A stretch of 64,000 nucleotides of DNA, taken from NCBI RefSeq assembly GCF_007830615.1, contig NZ_VLLI01000003.1, forward strand, positions 62,001 through 126,000, given 5' to 3'. The notes under the pieces are model-generated. The model was not told the origin of the DNA. It saw nothing but the letters and a program-made list of their open reading frames with translations, and did not search any database. The translations under genes and the position numbers were made by a program. This document shows positions 25,847 through 35,249 of this stretch, one piece after another (position 1 is the stretch's first letter; each line of letters opens with the position of its first letter). The stretch comes from Mucilaginibacter frigoritolerans (lineage in GTDB: Bacteria; Bacteroidota; Bacteroidia; Sphingobacteriales; Sphingobacteriaceae).

Positions 25847-26821
25847 ATGCCCGAATTTGAGATCCAGCATATTACCCGATATATTTACGAAGGCCCGGTT
25901 CGCGATAGTGCCAATCAGATTATCCTTTTCCCTATAAAAGATCAGTTTCAGGATGTTATTAAACAGGAACTTACCATTACCGGTAACCCACTAGTTGATA
26001 CGCACATTGATTACTATGGCAACGAAGTAGGCAGCTTTACTTATTCTGAGCCGCATACAGTATTAACCATTAACTCTAAACTTTGGGTTACTACCAAACA
26101 CAGGGAGCTGCCGGTTAATGACATATTTCCGGCCCATCAATGGGAAGATTTAAAGCGGCTACAGTTTATGGTGCCATATATTGACTTTTTAAAGCAGGAA
26201 TATTTTGAGGGCATTGACGAACTAAAAGCTATTATTGAACAGCAAAGTCAAAATGATGATACCCCTTACCATGTTGCACTGCGATTTTGCCAGTATGTGT
26301 ATGAAAACTTTGAATACATAAAGGGCGTTACCACTGTTGAAACAAAATTGGATGAAATATGGAAACTAAAAGCTGGTGTTTGCCAGGATTTTGCCCATAT
26401 CCTGATGGAAATGTTGCGTATGGTACATATTCCGGCGCGGTACGTAAGTGGTTACATCTGTACCAGCAAACGTAATGGTATGCGTGGTGAAGGTGCCACC
26501 CATGCATGGGCCGAAGCTTATTTACCCGATTATGGCTGGCTCGGCATCGATCCAACCAATAACTGCATTGCTAATGAAACCCACGTTCGTTTGGCTGTAG
26601 GGCGCAATTTTTCGGATTGCTCACCGGTTAAAGGAGTTTATAAAGGCTCATCAAATCATAAGCTGGAAGTGGCTGTTTCTGTTGACGATGAGAATGTATT
26701 GAATAACAGCGACGCCATGATAGCCGAAGCTCACGTGACCAACATAGTATCAGATGCTCCCAAAAACAGTTACCAACGTTATATGGAGATTATCCAACAA
26801 CAGCAGCAACAGCAACAATAA
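25847..26821 (+). CDS. Transglutaminase-like cysteine peptidase family protein with Gln-rich tail
   Basis: The frame opens at TTG 25835, but ATG 25847 (MPEFEIQHITRYIYEGP) matches the usual start of the family's N-terminal beta domain (324 residues). The catalytic triad is visible: Cys in GVCQDFAH (C179), His in GATHAWAEA (H219) and Asp in GIDPTNN (D235). Family members with this context are probably peptidases or amidases rather than protein cross-linkers. The protein ends in a run of about ten Gln encoded by a CAA/CAG repeat, which could vary by slippage. It is the third gene of the ATP-grasp operon. Confidence 0.9.
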   Translation: MPEFEIQHITRYIYEGPVRDSANQIILFPIKDQFQDVIKQELTITGNPLVDTHIDYYGNEVGSFTYSEPHTVLTINSKLWVTTKHRELPVNDIFPAHQWEDLKRLQFMVPYIDFLKQEYFEGIDELKAIIEQQSQNDDTPYHVALRFCQYVYENFEYIKGVTTVETKLDEIWKLKAGVCQDFAHILMEMLRMVHIPARYVSGYICTSKRNGMRGEGATHAWAEAYLPDYGWLGIDPTNNCIANETHVRLAVGRNFSDCSPVKGVYKGSSNHKLEVAVSVDDENVLNNSDAMIAEAHVTNIVSDAPKNSYQRYMEIIQQQQQQQQ

Positions 26822-26941
26822 AAGGCCTGTTACGGTAAAGAGTACCATACTAAATCATTATTTTAATACTTATTTAAGGGTAAACTTTTACCGTTTAAAG
26901 GTTAGGAATGGGCGAAAATTAAACCGCCGGATTTTTACTTT

Positions 26942-27253
26942 TTAAACTAATAGCTTCTCTCGTTTGTCCCAATATTCCAAAATCCACTTTACTAAACTTT
27001 TGTGGCTTTTCCTCCAACTGGGCAAATCGAAAACAATCATTTCTTCTGCCTTTTGGTAGTGCGAAAGTGTAGGTTCACCCGGAAAATCTTTAAACAAATG
27101 GTTTATTAAGAAAAGCACTTCATTTCCATTGGACCGGTCAAAACTTGTTTTGCCTGATCCTTCGGTATAATAAGGGCTATAAACATCTGCTGGTTTATCC
27201 CATTTATATACCTTGCCGTCATTGTATCGCATCTGCGATTTTTCAAAGCTCAT
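26942..27253 (-). CDS. Hypothetical protein, convergent with the ATP-grasp operon
   Basis: A 103-residue soluble protein, rich in Lys and aromatic residues (MRYNDGKVYKWDKPADVYSP near the start, ILEYWDKREKLLV at the end). It has no signal peptide, membrane helix or known motif. It stands alone, with a 120-bp spacer to the transglutaminase gene and a 222-bp AT-rich spacer on its other side. I cannot assign a function. Confidence 0.65.
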   Translation of the reverse strand: MSFEKSQMRYNDGKVYKWDKPADVYSPYYTEGSGKTSFDRSNGNEVLFLINHLFKDFPGEPTLSHYQKAEEMIVFDLPSWRKSHKSLVKWILEYWDKREKLLV

Positions 27254-27475
27254 TTTTTAATTAATTACGATTTTACTAATTACGGTATTAATTTTTAGTT
27301 AATAATGGGTTAAATACGCGTTTCATTACCGTTAAAACACCCTAATATTACCTAAAGATTAATTAAAACTCAAGTCATCTCTATTTAAAAGGTTGAAATA
27401 TATTACTGCGATAATGGTTTATGTTTTTATTTAACTCTTTAATTACTGACTTGATTAATTAGTGGTTTAGTTTTT

Positions 27476-27877
27476 TTAAATAAGCCGTCTGTATCCATCA
27501 ATAGAAATACCATCACTATCAGCAAAATAAAACAGTATTGCCAAATAAGCGCTGTAAACTATTTGTGTAAACACAGCATTCCATTGTTCAATAAGGCTGC
27601 TGCCCAAAATGAGTGAAAGCATAATAACTACACCTAAAATAATAGCAAAGCGGGTAAACCAGCCTAAAAGCAATAAAAAACCGGTAATAAATTCAAGAAA
27701 AGGCAGTGCATATCCAAACCCCAAAACAAGGCCCGCAGGCAATAACGATTTGCTGAATTGCCCCACTATGCCATGGCTAAAAGCATCCAGCTTTGTTAAA
27801 CGAATAAGGCCATGTCCAAAAAAGCTCATTCCCATTGGCAGCCTGGCTAACAGGTAGGCATATTCTTTCCTCTTCAT
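27476..27877 (-). CDS. DoxX-family membrane protein
   Basis: A 133-residue protein with four hydrophobic helices (about 10-30, 44-70, 74-95 and 105-125) and the DoxX opening LLARLPMGMSFFGHGLIRL. Glycines and His at 18-24 follow the family pattern. DoxX proteins are linked to quinone or thiol redox at the membrane, but most are uncharacterised. The gene stands alone and is divergent from the PfkB kinase gene. Confidence 0.85.
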   Translation of the reverse strand: MKRKEYAYLLARLPMGMSFFGHGLIRLTKLDAFSHGIVGQFSKSLLPAGLVLGFGYALPFLEFITGFLLLLGWFTRFAIILGVVIMLSLILGSSLIEQWNAVFTQIVYSAYLAILFYFADSDGISIDGYRRLI

Positions 27878-27982
27878 ATAATTATAGCTTTATATTAAAC
27901 ATCATAAAAAGCTTTTTACTTTAGGTTTTTAGCTTTAAGCTAATATCTACTAAATTACTATCTTGTATTTTAATTTTAGGTA

Positions 27983-28855
27983 ATGTATGATATTTGTTGC
28001 ATTGGGCACATCACTTCTGACAAAATAGTAACTACAACTTCGGTGAATTATATGCCGGGTGGTACCGCTTTTTATTTTTCATATGCATTGAGTAAGCTTA
28101 ACACCCGTTATTTATTGGTTACTTCGCTTGCAGAAGCTGAGATGCATTATGTGGATAAGCTTCGCAATATAAGCGTTGAAGTTAGGGTGCAACCGGGGGC
28201 ACATACTGTTTATTTTGAAAATATTTATGCCGAAAATCAAGATGAGCGCACACAAAATGTATTACAAACAGCCGATACTTTTACTATGCAGCAGCTTAAG
28301 GATGTAAGCACCAACATTTTTCATCTTGGCCCCTTGCTTGCTAATGATATTTCTTTAGACCTCATTAAAGCGCTTGCGTTAAAAGGAACCGTCAGTTTGG
28401 ATGTACAGGGTTATTTGCGCAAAGTGGTTAACTATAAAGTTCAGCAAACAGATTGGGTTCAAAAATCAGCAGCATTACCTTACATTAGTATTCTGAAAGC
28501 CGATGTAGCTGAACTTAGTGCATTAACAGGCTTAAAGGATGTAAAAGATGGGGCCCTGAAACTTGCAGATGCAGGAGTAAAGGAAGTGGTAATTACCAAT
28601 GGCAGCAGGGGATCATTAATTTATAAGGATGGCATATTTTATAAAATACCAGCTTATCAGCCCAGCATTATTGCAGATGCTACAGGCTGTGGAGATACTT
28701 ATATGGCCGGATATTTATATCAACGCAGCAAAGATGCAGGAATACAACAAGCCGGGGAATTTGCTGCGGCTATGGCAGGACTCAAAACTGAAAAGCCCGG
28801 TCCGTTTAAAGGCACTGAGCAAAATGTAATACAGTTTTTAGCTAAACATTCATAA
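27983..28855 (+). CDS. PfkB/ribokinase-family carbohydrate kinase
   Basis: A 290-residue kinase. The N-terminal sugar-binding region has CIGHITSDKI and MPGGTAFYFSYAL (24-36). The C-terminal anion-hole motif is ADATGCGDTYMAGYLY, with the catalytic Asp in CGDT. It phosphorylates a sugar, nucleoside or related alcohol; the substrate is unclear and no sugar-transport genes adjoin it. It converges with the histidine kinase gene, with an 8-bp gap. Confidence 0.88.
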   Translation: MYDICCIGHITSDKIVTTTSVNYMPGGTAFYFSYALSKLNTRYLLVTSLAEAEMHYVDKLRNISVEVRVQPGAHTVYFENIYAENQDERTQNVLQTADTFTMQQLKDVSTNIFHLGPLLANDISLDLIKALALKGTVSLDVQGYLRKVVNYKVQQTDWVQKSAALPYISILKADVAELSALTGLKDVKDGALKLADAGVKEVVITNGSRGSLIYKDGIFYKIPAYQPSIIADATGCGDTYMAGYLYQRSKDAGIQQAGEFAAAMAGLKTEKPGPFKGTEQNVIQFLAKHS

Positions 28856-28863
28856 ACTAACTT

Positions 28864-30294
28864 TTAACAAGGGATACTGATAGTGAACCTGCTGTACAAT
28901 CCTTCTTCCGATTTTACATTTATACTGCCATTCATCTGTTTCACGGCATCCTTAACCAAATACAATCCCAATCCTGAACTTCTTTTATTAATACCCGAAA
29001 GATAAAACTTATCAAATATGCGTTCCTGATCATTTTTCCTTATTCCTACACCGTTATCTTCTACTTCAATTATAGCTTCCTTATCGGCCAGGTAGGTTTT
29101 AACTCTCACCCATTGATCGTCTTTTTTAATATCGCTGTATTTAATGGCATTCGAAACCAGGTTGTTTAAAATTACCTGTAGCTTCAATGCATCGCTTTCA
29201 ATTTCATCCAATTCCAGTTCTTTATAAAAACGCACCTCTCTCCCATCATTCTTGCAATGGTTTTGCGTAAGAACATCATTAATAATAGCTGTAAGGCTAC
29301 AATGTTTTTTGATAAACCCGGTATGCTTACTTTTTATAAAAACAAGCATCTCGTTGATAAACTGATCCTGTTTCTCCAGGCTTCTTTTCATCAATAGGGT
29401 ATACGATTTAATTTGCGTTAGTTCAGTTTCTTCATCAATTAAATCAATCAGCCCAATTAATGCTACCAGCGGAGATCTAAGATCGTGTGTAATGTTGAAT
29501 ACGAATTTATCCAACCCGGCATTAATTGCCTGCAGGTCATCGTTCTGCTCAATTATCTTCCTGTTTGATTCACTCAGGTTCCTGATCATTATACCGGCAA
29601 AAGAATATGAGCTTACAACAATAATTAGCGTTACCAAAACATCTGCTATAAACAAATAAATATTAATATCGCGACTGATAGTACCTAATGTATTTGAAAA
29701 GTCTTCTTCCTTAACCGTTAGCTGTTGAGAAATGTTATTAATAGCCATAATCATAGATAACTTTTCGGCCGATGAAATTTTACCTGATTGAATTTGCTGC
29801 CTCGATTTTAAACCAAGCAAATAAAGATCTTTAACCATGATATCACCACTGGCCCAGGTAGCTATCACTTTTTTAAACATGGGCAATTGCCTGAATGTGT
29901 TAAAAAGCCATATGATGTTTTCGATATCTTTTGGATGATTTTTCCCTTGTAAAAGCCCCTTTACAGCCTCTTTATTATTATGTTTAATAGATAGAGCAAC
30001 GCGGGCAATATGATCGCCTATAGGGATATTTATATTTTTTTCAAAGGCAACGTAATCTGCCTCTTTTTGCAGATAAATGTAATTAATTAAATAAGCCGAT
30101 GCATCCTTTTGCCCCTTTGAATATTGAGACTCACCATTAATATAAGCTCTTGCAGCTGATAGTATTTTGATTGTATAGTAGTTAGTTACAATCATTGCCG
30201 TTGATGCCATTAAAATAATGATCAATAAGACGAGCGATGTTTTACTTTTCAGTAGTTTAAGCCAGGTAGTTATATTATTCAATTTCTGTTTCAA
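28864..30294 (-). CDS. Sensor histidine kinase with periplasmic helical domain
   Basis: A 476-residue membrane kinase. Helices at about 20-42 and 211-233 flank a sensor region of about 170 residues. The dimerisation/phosphoacceptor helix has H270 in NITHDLRSPL. The ATPase domain shows the N-box NNLVSNAIKYS, G1 EDNGVGI, the F-box IFDKFY and G2 SSGLGLYLVK. The start is TTG at 30294; no ATG is near. No response regulator is adjacent, so it is an orphan; the lone receiver at 13746-14165 is one possible partner but there is no evidence for it. Confidence 0.9.
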   Translation of the reverse strand: MKQKLNNITTWLKLLKSKTSLVLLIIILMASTAMIVTNYYTIKILSAARAYINGESQYSKGQKDASAYLINYIYLQKEADYVAFEKNINIPIGDHIARVALSIKHNNKEAVKGLLQGKNHPKDIENIIWLFNTFRQLPMFKKVIATWASGDIMVKDLYLLGLKSRQQIQSGKISSAEKLSMIMAINNISQQLTVKEEDFSNTLGTISRDINIYLFIADVLVTLIIVVSSYSFAGIMIRNLSESNRKIIEQNDDLQAINAGLDKFVFNITHDLRSPLVALIGLIDLIDEETELTQIKSYTLLMKRSLEKQDQFINEMLVFIKSKHTGFIKKHCSLTAIINDVLTQNHCKNDGREVRFYKELELDEIESDALKLQVILNNLVSNAIKYSDIKKDDQWVRVKTYLADKEAIIEVEDNGVGIRKNDQERIFDKFYLSGINKRSSGLGLYLVKDAVKQMNGSINVKSEEGLYSRFTISIPC

Positions 30295-30584
30295 ATCAAT
30301 CAGTTTAATTATAGGATATTTACATATAAATTAAACAGCTTATTAATTGATAGTAATACTTAGTGATTAAAAAATCAACACCACATAAACCACCTCTATT
30401 TAACTAAAATACAATAAGTTTACATGTACAATTTTAAGATACAACCGTAAAAAGGCTATAGGTAAATATGTATGTGTATACGTTAACCGCTACACTTAGT
30501 TTCACTATAAGCAATAAAATTAAGATCAAGGAGCAAATATTTCTATAGATAACAGATTCAATTAGTCTTCAATCCAGTTAAATG
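30295..30584. other. Spacer with no visible gene
   Basis: AT-rich, 290 bp, between the histidine kinase start and the terminator of the Ser-Pro-Thr repeat gene. It presumably holds the kinase promoter, but I find no convincing TAnnTTTG element near the TTG start. Confidence 0.4.
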
Positions 30585-30627
30585 AAAAACCCGGCACATA
30601 TTGCTGTACCGGGTATTTTATTTTTTA
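30585..30627. terminator. Terminator of the Ser-Pro-Thr repeat gene, probably bidirectional
   Basis: The stem is ACCCGG (30589-30594) plus ACA, pairing with TGT and CCGGGT (30609-30614) across one mismatch, around a 6-nt loop. On the minus strand it runs into TTTTTCATTT; on the plus strand into ATTTTATTTTTT. Confidence 0.7.
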
Positions 30628-30646
30628 ATAAATATATCCACATCTA

Positions 30647-30988
30647 TTACTGATGCGATGGCGGACCAGGATTTGGAGTAGGGGTTGGACTTGGTGGAGT
30701 CGGTGTGGGTGTTGGTGTTGGACTAGGGGTCGGCGTTGGACTAGGCGTTGGTGTCGGACTTGGTGTCGGTGTTGGACTAGGAGTAGGACTCGGCATTGGA
30801 GTAGGTGCAGGGGTTGGCGAAGGGCTTGGAGTTGGTGACGGATTCGGTTTCTTGCCTGGTATGGTATCATTTAACACCTTGTTTACCTTAAAATCCTGTA
30901 TGCCTTTATTGCCTGTCTCATTTGCCGCAGCAAACTCAAATATTCCGGCTATAGCTATAGCTGCAATTACTGAACTTATCTTTTTCAT
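30647..30988 (-). CDS. Secreted Ser-Pro-Thr repeat protein
   Basis: A 113-residue protein with a signal peptide (residues 1-22, ending FEFAAA), a short linker ([20 protein letters not shown]) and a tail of about 60 residues made of Pro alternating with Ser or Thr, mostly in the hexapeptide phase SPTPTP. The DNA repeat unit is 18 bp but third positions differ between units, so the peptide pattern appears to be maintained by selection. Such tails form stiff, extended and often O-glycosylated linkers; here there is no domain after it. Its own terminator lies 20-60 bp downstream. Function unknown. Confidence 0.75.
   Translation of the reverse strand: MKKISSVIAAIAIAGIFEFAAANETGNKGIQDFKVNKVLNDTIPGKKPNPSPTPSPSPTPAPTPMPSPTPSPTPTPSPTPTPSPTPTPSPTPTPTPTPPSPTPTPNPGPPSHQ
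30655..30840. repeat. Imperfect 18-bp tandem repeat encoding SPTPTP
   Basis: Units such as GGCGTTGGACTAGGCGTT recur in phase with the minus-strand reading frame. The opposite strand reads Gly-Val/Leu and gives long shadow frames that are not genes. Confidence 0.75.
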
Positions 30989-31218
30989 AATTATTAATAT
31001 TTAATTAATTTTATTTATTAAGAGTTCAACAAGGTAAATCAAAAGAAGTTTTAATTGATTGTAATATTGGGAATATGCAGATCACAAACAGGAAAGCATC
31101 CGGGCTATTTCTACATTGATTAACAATGAGTTTAAAGCCAAAAACATCCATTAAACCGTATAATTATGAGGACACACAAACTATTATTCTATTCAATTGC
31201 AAACAGTTACATTACAGC

Positions 31219-31251
31219 AAAAAGCCTGCTTAAATCAATAGCAGGCTTTTT
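31219..31251. terminator. Bidirectional terminator of the small barrel gene
   Basis: A perfect stem AAAAAGCCTGC (31219-31229) / GCAGGCTTTTT (31241-31251) with an 11-nt loop. T-tracts occur on both strands. It lies 20 bp after the stop of the minus-strand barrel gene. Confidence 0.85.
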
Positions 31252-31270
31252 ATTAGTTATGGAGAGTCGA

Positions 31271-31852
31271 TTATTTTATATCGCCTTGCACTTTTTTGGC
31301 AGTTGATTTACCCGGAAGATAAATTTGCAAACCAAAATTTAGCGTTAAATTATTCTGGTAGGTTTGACTACCAAAACCTAACACACCATTATATTTTAAT
31401 AAAGTTTCAAGGCCAATGTTGGGGGTTACAAAGTAAGCAAAACCGGGGCCAACACCAAAGTCAAATCCATTAGTATTGCCGCCGCCATCACTGATGTTTA
31501 CCCCTCCAATTCCAGCGGTAGCCTCAGCAAACAAGCGGCCGTGCTTCAATATGGAAACGTCGGAGCCTGTATAATATCTACCTAAAGCACCAACGCCATA
31601 ATCAATAATAGTGGGCGAACTGGAAGCAGTCTGAATACCGAAATTTAAATAGCCGCCAATGGCCACGTTATCCTGTACAAACCATGCGGCTTCGGGAGTA
31701 ATATTAAAACTAAAAGTATGCGGAGAATTTAACTGCCAATTAAGGTTACTAAAAGTACTCCCCACCAAAACGTTTCCCTGCTGTATTTGAGCAAAAGACG
31801 GAAGACTGAATGCAAATAATGCGAATACAGTTAAAAAAGTAATTTTTTTCAT
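31271..31852 (-). CDS. Small outer-membrane beta-barrel protein
   Basis: A 193-residue protein with a signal peptide (residues 1-21, ending SFAQ) and alternating hydrophobic/polar strands of the eight-stranded OmpX/OmpW-like type (OMP_b-brl family), such as NVAIGGYLNFGIQ, GRLFAEATAGIGG and LTLNFGLQIYLP. Unlike most barrels it ends in a short Lys-rich tail (STAKKVQGDIK) after the last strand. Role unknown. Confidence 0.82.
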   Translation of the reverse strand: MKKITFLTVFALFAFSLPSFAQIQQGNVLVGSTFSNLNWQLNSPHTFSFNITPEAAWFVQDNVAIGGYLNFGIQTASSSPTIIDYGVGALGRYYTGSDVSILKHGRLFAEATAGIGGVNISDGGGNTNGFDFGVGPGFAYFVTPNIGLETLLKYNGVLGFGSQTYQNNLTLNFGLQIYLPGKSTAKKVQGDIK

Positions 31853-31972
31853 GATAAATCAATTTAAGTGAAACCTGGTAAAATATTCAATACCTATGCC
31901 AAGATTTATTTTTATTAATTATTAAGAAATAAAATCACAAAGAAAGGATTCTTATCAATGACAAATAATTAT

Positions 31973-32010
31973 AAAACAAAAAAGGCTTGAGAAAAGTCCC
32001 AAGCCTTACA
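31973..32010 (-). terminator. Terminator of the sdh operon
   Basis: AAGGCTTG (31982-31989) and CAAGCCTT (32000-32007) form a perfect 8-bp stem. On the minus strand it is followed by TTTTTGTTTT. It lies 25 bp after the sdhB stop. Confidence 0.8.
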
Positions 32011-32031
32011 GATTAAACAAGTGTAATATTA

Positions 32032-32823
32032 TTATTCGCCGGCAGCATGTTCATGCGTTGATTCCTCGCGGAATAGCTTAGCACTGAAATAATCATTATT
32101 CATGCGGCTGATGTTGGTCATTTTAATTTCTTTAGGACATTCAGCTTCGCAGGCACCGGTATTGGTACAGTTTCCAAATCCTTCTTCGTCCATTTGTGCT
32201 ACCATTGCCTGTACACGGCTCCAGCGCTCAGGTTGCCCTTGTGGCAACATTGCTAACTGGCTAACCTTTGCAGATACAAACAGCATGGCTGAAGCATTTT
32301 TACATGCTGCAACGCAGGCGCCACACCCAATACAGGTTGCTGAATTAAATGCTTCATCAGCAATCACTTTAGGAATCGGGATCTCATTAGCATCAACAGT
32401 AACACCTGTATTTACCGATACGAAACCACCAGCCTGTTGTATCCTGTCAAAAGATGAACGATCTACTGCTAAGTCCTTAATAACCGGGAAAGCAGCCGCA
32501 CGCCATGGTTCAATTACAATGGTTTCACCATCGTGGAAAGAGCGCATATGTAGCTGGCAGGTGGTAATTGCATTTTTAGGCCCATGCGGATGCCCGTTAA
32601 TATACAAAGAGCACATTCCGCAAATACCTTCGCGGCAATCGTGGTCAAAATTAATAGGCTCATCGCCTTTCAATATCAGGCCTTCATTTACCACGTCGAG
32701 CATTTCCAGGAACGACATATCAGGCGAAATACCTTCAGCTTTATAGGTTGCAAAAGCACCTTTGGTTTCTGCATTCTTTTGGCGCCAAACTTTCAGCGTC
32801 AGATTCATATTTCCGTTACTCAT
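32032..32823 (-). CDS. sdhB: Succinate dehydrogenase / fumarate reductase iron-sulfur subunit
   Basis: A 263-residue subunit that passes electrons from the flavoprotein to the cytochrome. The plant-type 2Fe-2S cysteines are in [11 protein letters not shown] (C63, C68, C71) and at C89. The 4Fe-4S/3Fe-4S cysteines are in [11 protein letters not shown] and [15 protein letters not shown]. It is the last gene of the sdh operon, but is separated from sdhA by 478 bp that hold an inserted four-helix-bundle gene and repeats. Confidence 0.95.
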   Translation of the reverse strand: MSNGNMNLTLKVWRQKNAETKGAFATYKAEGISPDMSFLEMLDVVNEGLILKGDEPINFDHDCREGICGMCSLYINGHPHGPKNAITTCQLHMRSFHDGETIVIEPWRAAAFPVIKDLAVDRSSFDRIQQAGGFVSVNTGVTVDANEIPIPKVIADEAFNSATCIGCGACVAACKNASAMLFVSAKVSQLAMLPQGQPERWSRVQAMVAQMDEEGFGNCTNTGACEAECPKEIKMTNISRMNNDYFSAKLFREESTHEHAAGE

Positions 32824-32838
32824 TCTAAGTTAGATTTG

Positions 32839-32851
32839 AGATGTGAGACTT
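32839..32851. repeat. Direct repeat flanking the IVS gene, copy 1
   Basis: AGATGTGAGACTT here is identical to 33242-33254 on the other side of the four-helix-bundle gene. Related words (GAGATGTTAGAC) follow directly. Confidence 0.6.
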
Positions 32852-32869
32852 GAGATGTTAGACTAAAGA

Positions 32870-33226
32870 TTATTTATTTAACAGCGTTTTTTGAAATGAG
32901 TAGTTCATTTTCTGCAACTCATCAATCTGTTTTAATAAATCATCTAATAGATCGTCATTTAATAAATTTAATTTGTTTGCTATTATTAACTGAGTCTGTA
33001 ATTCATAGGATGAACCATTGGATATTCCTAAAAAATTAGAAAACTCTTTATTCGAATTTCTTCCAGCACCCTCTGCTATCTTTGACGGAATAGAAACAGC
33101 CGATCTCCTGGACTGGCTTAATAAACCAAATCTTTCGTCAGCAGGAAAATCTGCAGTAGCTTTATAAACATCAACTGTCAGATCAATTGCTTTATTCCAG
33201 ATTTTCAGTTCCCTCAGATTATGCAT
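32870..33226 (-). CDS. Four-helix-bundle protein of the 23S rRNA intervening-sequence (IVS) family
   Basis: A 118-residue member of the IVS/S23 four-helix-bundle family: the opening LRELKIWNKAIDLTVDVYK, then FPADERFGLLSQ and RRSAVSIPSKIAEGAGRNS are the family signature. The first members were found inside 23S rRNA intervening sequences, but most are scattered chromosomal genes of unknown role. Here it sits between sdhA and sdhB on the same strand and is flanked by AGATGTGAGACTT repeats, which suggests it was inserted as a unit. Confidence 0.9.
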   Translation of the reverse strand: MHNLRELKIWNKAIDLTVDVYKATADFPADERFGLLSQSRRSAVSIPSKIAEGAGRNSNKEFSNFLGISNGSSYELQTQLIIANKLNLLNDDLLDDLLKQIDELQKMNYSFQKTLLNK

Positions 33227-33301
33227 ATGGATCAGATTTTAAGATGTGAGACTTAAAACGTTGAAAAAATCTCACGTCTCAAATCTCCTATCTCATGTCT
33301 A
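33227..33301. repeat. Repeat words flanking the IVS gene, copy 2, with inverted partner
   Basis: AGATGTGAGACTT (33242-33254) repeats 32839-32851 exactly. TCTCACGTCTCAAATCTCC (33270-33288) is an inverted variant of the same words (GAGATTTGAGACGTGAGA), so this spacer can also fold on itself. Confidence 0.6.
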
Positions 33302-35236
33302 TTATTTATAACTTCTTTGTGTTAAATGAACAAATTCAAAGTCCAGCACTTCTTTGTGTAATACTTCGGGCTGGTTATCCGCTTTATATTCCCAGGCGGC
33401 AACGAAGGCGAAGTTGTCGTCGTCGCGTAAAGCTTCGCCTTCCGGTGTTTGCGATTCCAAACGGAAATGTCCCCCGCATGACTCCCTGCGCATCAGGGCA
33501 TCGTCCACCATCAACTCGCCTAGTTCTAAAAAGTCTGCTACACGTCCTGCTTTTTCAAGCGCAGGGTTTATTTCGTCGTTCTCTCCTACTACAATAACAT
33601 TCTTCCAAAAATCAGCCCTTAAGTCACTTATCAGTCCTTTTGCTTTGGTTAAACCCTCTTCAGTACGTGCCATTCCGCAATACTCCCACATAATGTGGCC
33701 CAATGAACGGTGATAATCATCAACCGTACGGGTACCTTTTAATGAAAGTAATTTATTGATACGATCTACTGTTTCCTGCTTGGTTTTTGCAAAAGCCGGA
33801 TGATTGGTATCTACCGGTTTTGGACCAATGGTAGCTAAATAATCACCTAAAGTATATGGAATCACAAAGTAACCATCAGCAAGGCCCTGCATTAACGCAG
33901 ATGCTCCAAGACGGTTAGCACCATGATCAGAGAAATTACATTCGCCTAAAGCATATAAACCCGGGATATTGGTACTCAGGTTATAATCAACCCAAAGGCC
34001 GCCCATAGTATAGTGTACCGCCGGATAAATACGCATTGGCTGGGTATAAGGATCTTCGTTGGTAATTTGATAATACATATCAAACAGGTTACCATATTTG
34101 GCAGCCACAGCATCTTTGCCTAAACGATTAATCGCGTCAGCAAAATCCAAAAATACTGCAATGCCTGATGCACCAACACCACGGTTATCATCAACCATTT
34201 CCTTCGCGTTTCGTGAAGCCACGTCGCGGGGAACCAGGTTACCGAACGAAGGATATTTTCTTTCCAGGAAGTAATCGCGGTCATCTTCTTTCACGTCGGC
34301 AGCTTTAAGCTGACCTTTACGCAATTTCTCGGCAGTTTCAACTGTTTTTGGTGCCCAGACACGGCCATCATTACGCAATGACTCTGACATCAACGTTAAT
34401 TTTGACTGATGATCACCGGTTACCGGGATACAGGTTGGGTGTATCTGGGTAAAACAAGGGTTAGCAAAGAAAGCACCACGTTTGTGGGCACGCCATGCAG
34501 CAGTAACGTTTGAACCCATTGCATTGGTTGACAGATAAAACACGTTACCATAACCACCGGTACCCAATAATACGGCATGACCGCTATGTGTTTCAATCTC
34601 GCCGGTGATGAGGTTACGGGTAACAATACCTTTAGCCTGACCATCAACCACTACAACGTCCAACATTTCGGTACGGGTGTACATTTTCACCTTTCCTAAA
34701 TGGATTTGACGGTTAAGGGCAGAATATGCACCTAATAACAATTGTTGCCCTGTTTGTCCCCTTGCATAAAAGGTACGGGATACCTGTGAACCACCGAATG
34801 AACGATTATCCAGCAAGCCACCGTATTCACGGGCAAAAGGAACACCCTGTGCAACGCACTGGTCAATTATATTTACTGATACTTCAGCTAAACGATACAC
34901 GTTTCCTTCACGGGCACGGTAATCGCCACCTTTAATGGTATCATAGAACAGGCGATAAACGCTATCACCATCATTTTGATAGTTTTTAGCAGCATTGATA
35001 CCACCCTGTGCAGCAATAGAATGCGCACGACGTGGGCTATCCTGGAAACAAAATGCCTTAACATTATAACCAAGTTCAGCTAATGACGCTGCAGCGGCAC
35101 CTCCTGCAAGGCCTGTACCTACAACTATTACATCGTATTTACGTTTGTTGGCAGGGTTAACCAGCTTTAAATTAAACTTATGCTTGCTCCATTTTTCGGC
35201 TAATGGACCTTGTGGAATTTTAGCATCTAAACTCAT
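33302..35236 (-). CDS. sdhA: Succinate dehydrogenase / fumarate reductase flavoprotein subunit
   Basis: A 644-residue FAD enzyme of the TCA cycle and respiration. The FAD-binding glycine motif is [15 protein letters not shown] (38-52), and the His for covalent FAD is H72 in [11 protein letters not shown]. The substrate region has [14 protein letters not shown] and the C-terminal Arg/His segment [11 protein letters not shown]. Length fits the SdhA branch of the Bacteroidetes/epsilon type. It lies between sdhC and the inserted IVS gene. Confidence 0.96.
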   Translation of the reverse strand: MSLDAKIPQGPLAEKWSKHKFNLKLVNPANKRKYDVIVVGTGLAGGAAAASLAELGYNVKAFCFQDSPRRAHSIAAQGGINAAKNYQNDGDSVYRLFYDTIKGGDYRAREGNVYRLAEVSVNIIDQCVAQGVPFAREYGGLLDNRSFGGSQVSRTFYARGQTGQQLLLGAYSALNRQIHLGKVKMYTRTEMLDVVVVDGQAKGIVTRNLITGEIETHSGHAVLLGTGGYGNVFYLSTNAMGSNVTAAWRAHKRGAFFANPCFTQIHPTCIPVTGDHQSKLTLMSESLRNDGRVWAPKTVETAEKLRKGQLKAADVKEDDRDYFLERKYPSFGNLVPRDVASRNAKEMVDDNRGVGASGIAVFLDFADAINRLGKDAVAAKYGNLFDMYYQITNEDPYTQPMRIYPAVHYTMGGLWVDYNLSTNIPGLYALGECNFSDHGANRLGASALMQGLADGYFVIPYTLGDYLATIGPKPVDTNHPAFAKTKQETVDRINKLLSLKGTRTVDDYHRSLGHIMWEYCGMARTEEGLTKAKGLISDLRADFWKNVIVVGENDEINPALEKAGRVADFLELGELMVDDALMRRESCGGHFRLESQTPEGEALRDDDNFAFVAAWEYKADNQPEVLHKEVLDFEFVHLTQRSYK

Positions 35237-35249
35237 TTTTATTTTATTT

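Noticed and set aside
28864..30294. Histidine kinase paired with the lone receiver protein at 13746-14165
   Set aside because: They are 15 kb apart with no shared context; pairing is only a possibility and is not claimed.
30655..30840. Tandem repeat as a CRISPR-like array
   Set aside because: Units are 18 bp, contiguous, with no spacers, and encode a regular peptide; no cas genes are present.
30705..31004. Plus-strand open frame of Gly-Val-Leu repeats opposite the SPTPTP gene
   Set aside because: It is a shadow of the minus-strand repeat. The minus frame has a signal peptide, a terminator and third-base variation in the right phase; the plus frame has none of these.
33354..33713. Plus-strand open frames over sdhA and sdhB (also 32102-32746)
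   Set aside because: They are antisense to intact enzymes with all cofactor motifs, and result from codon bias of the real genes.
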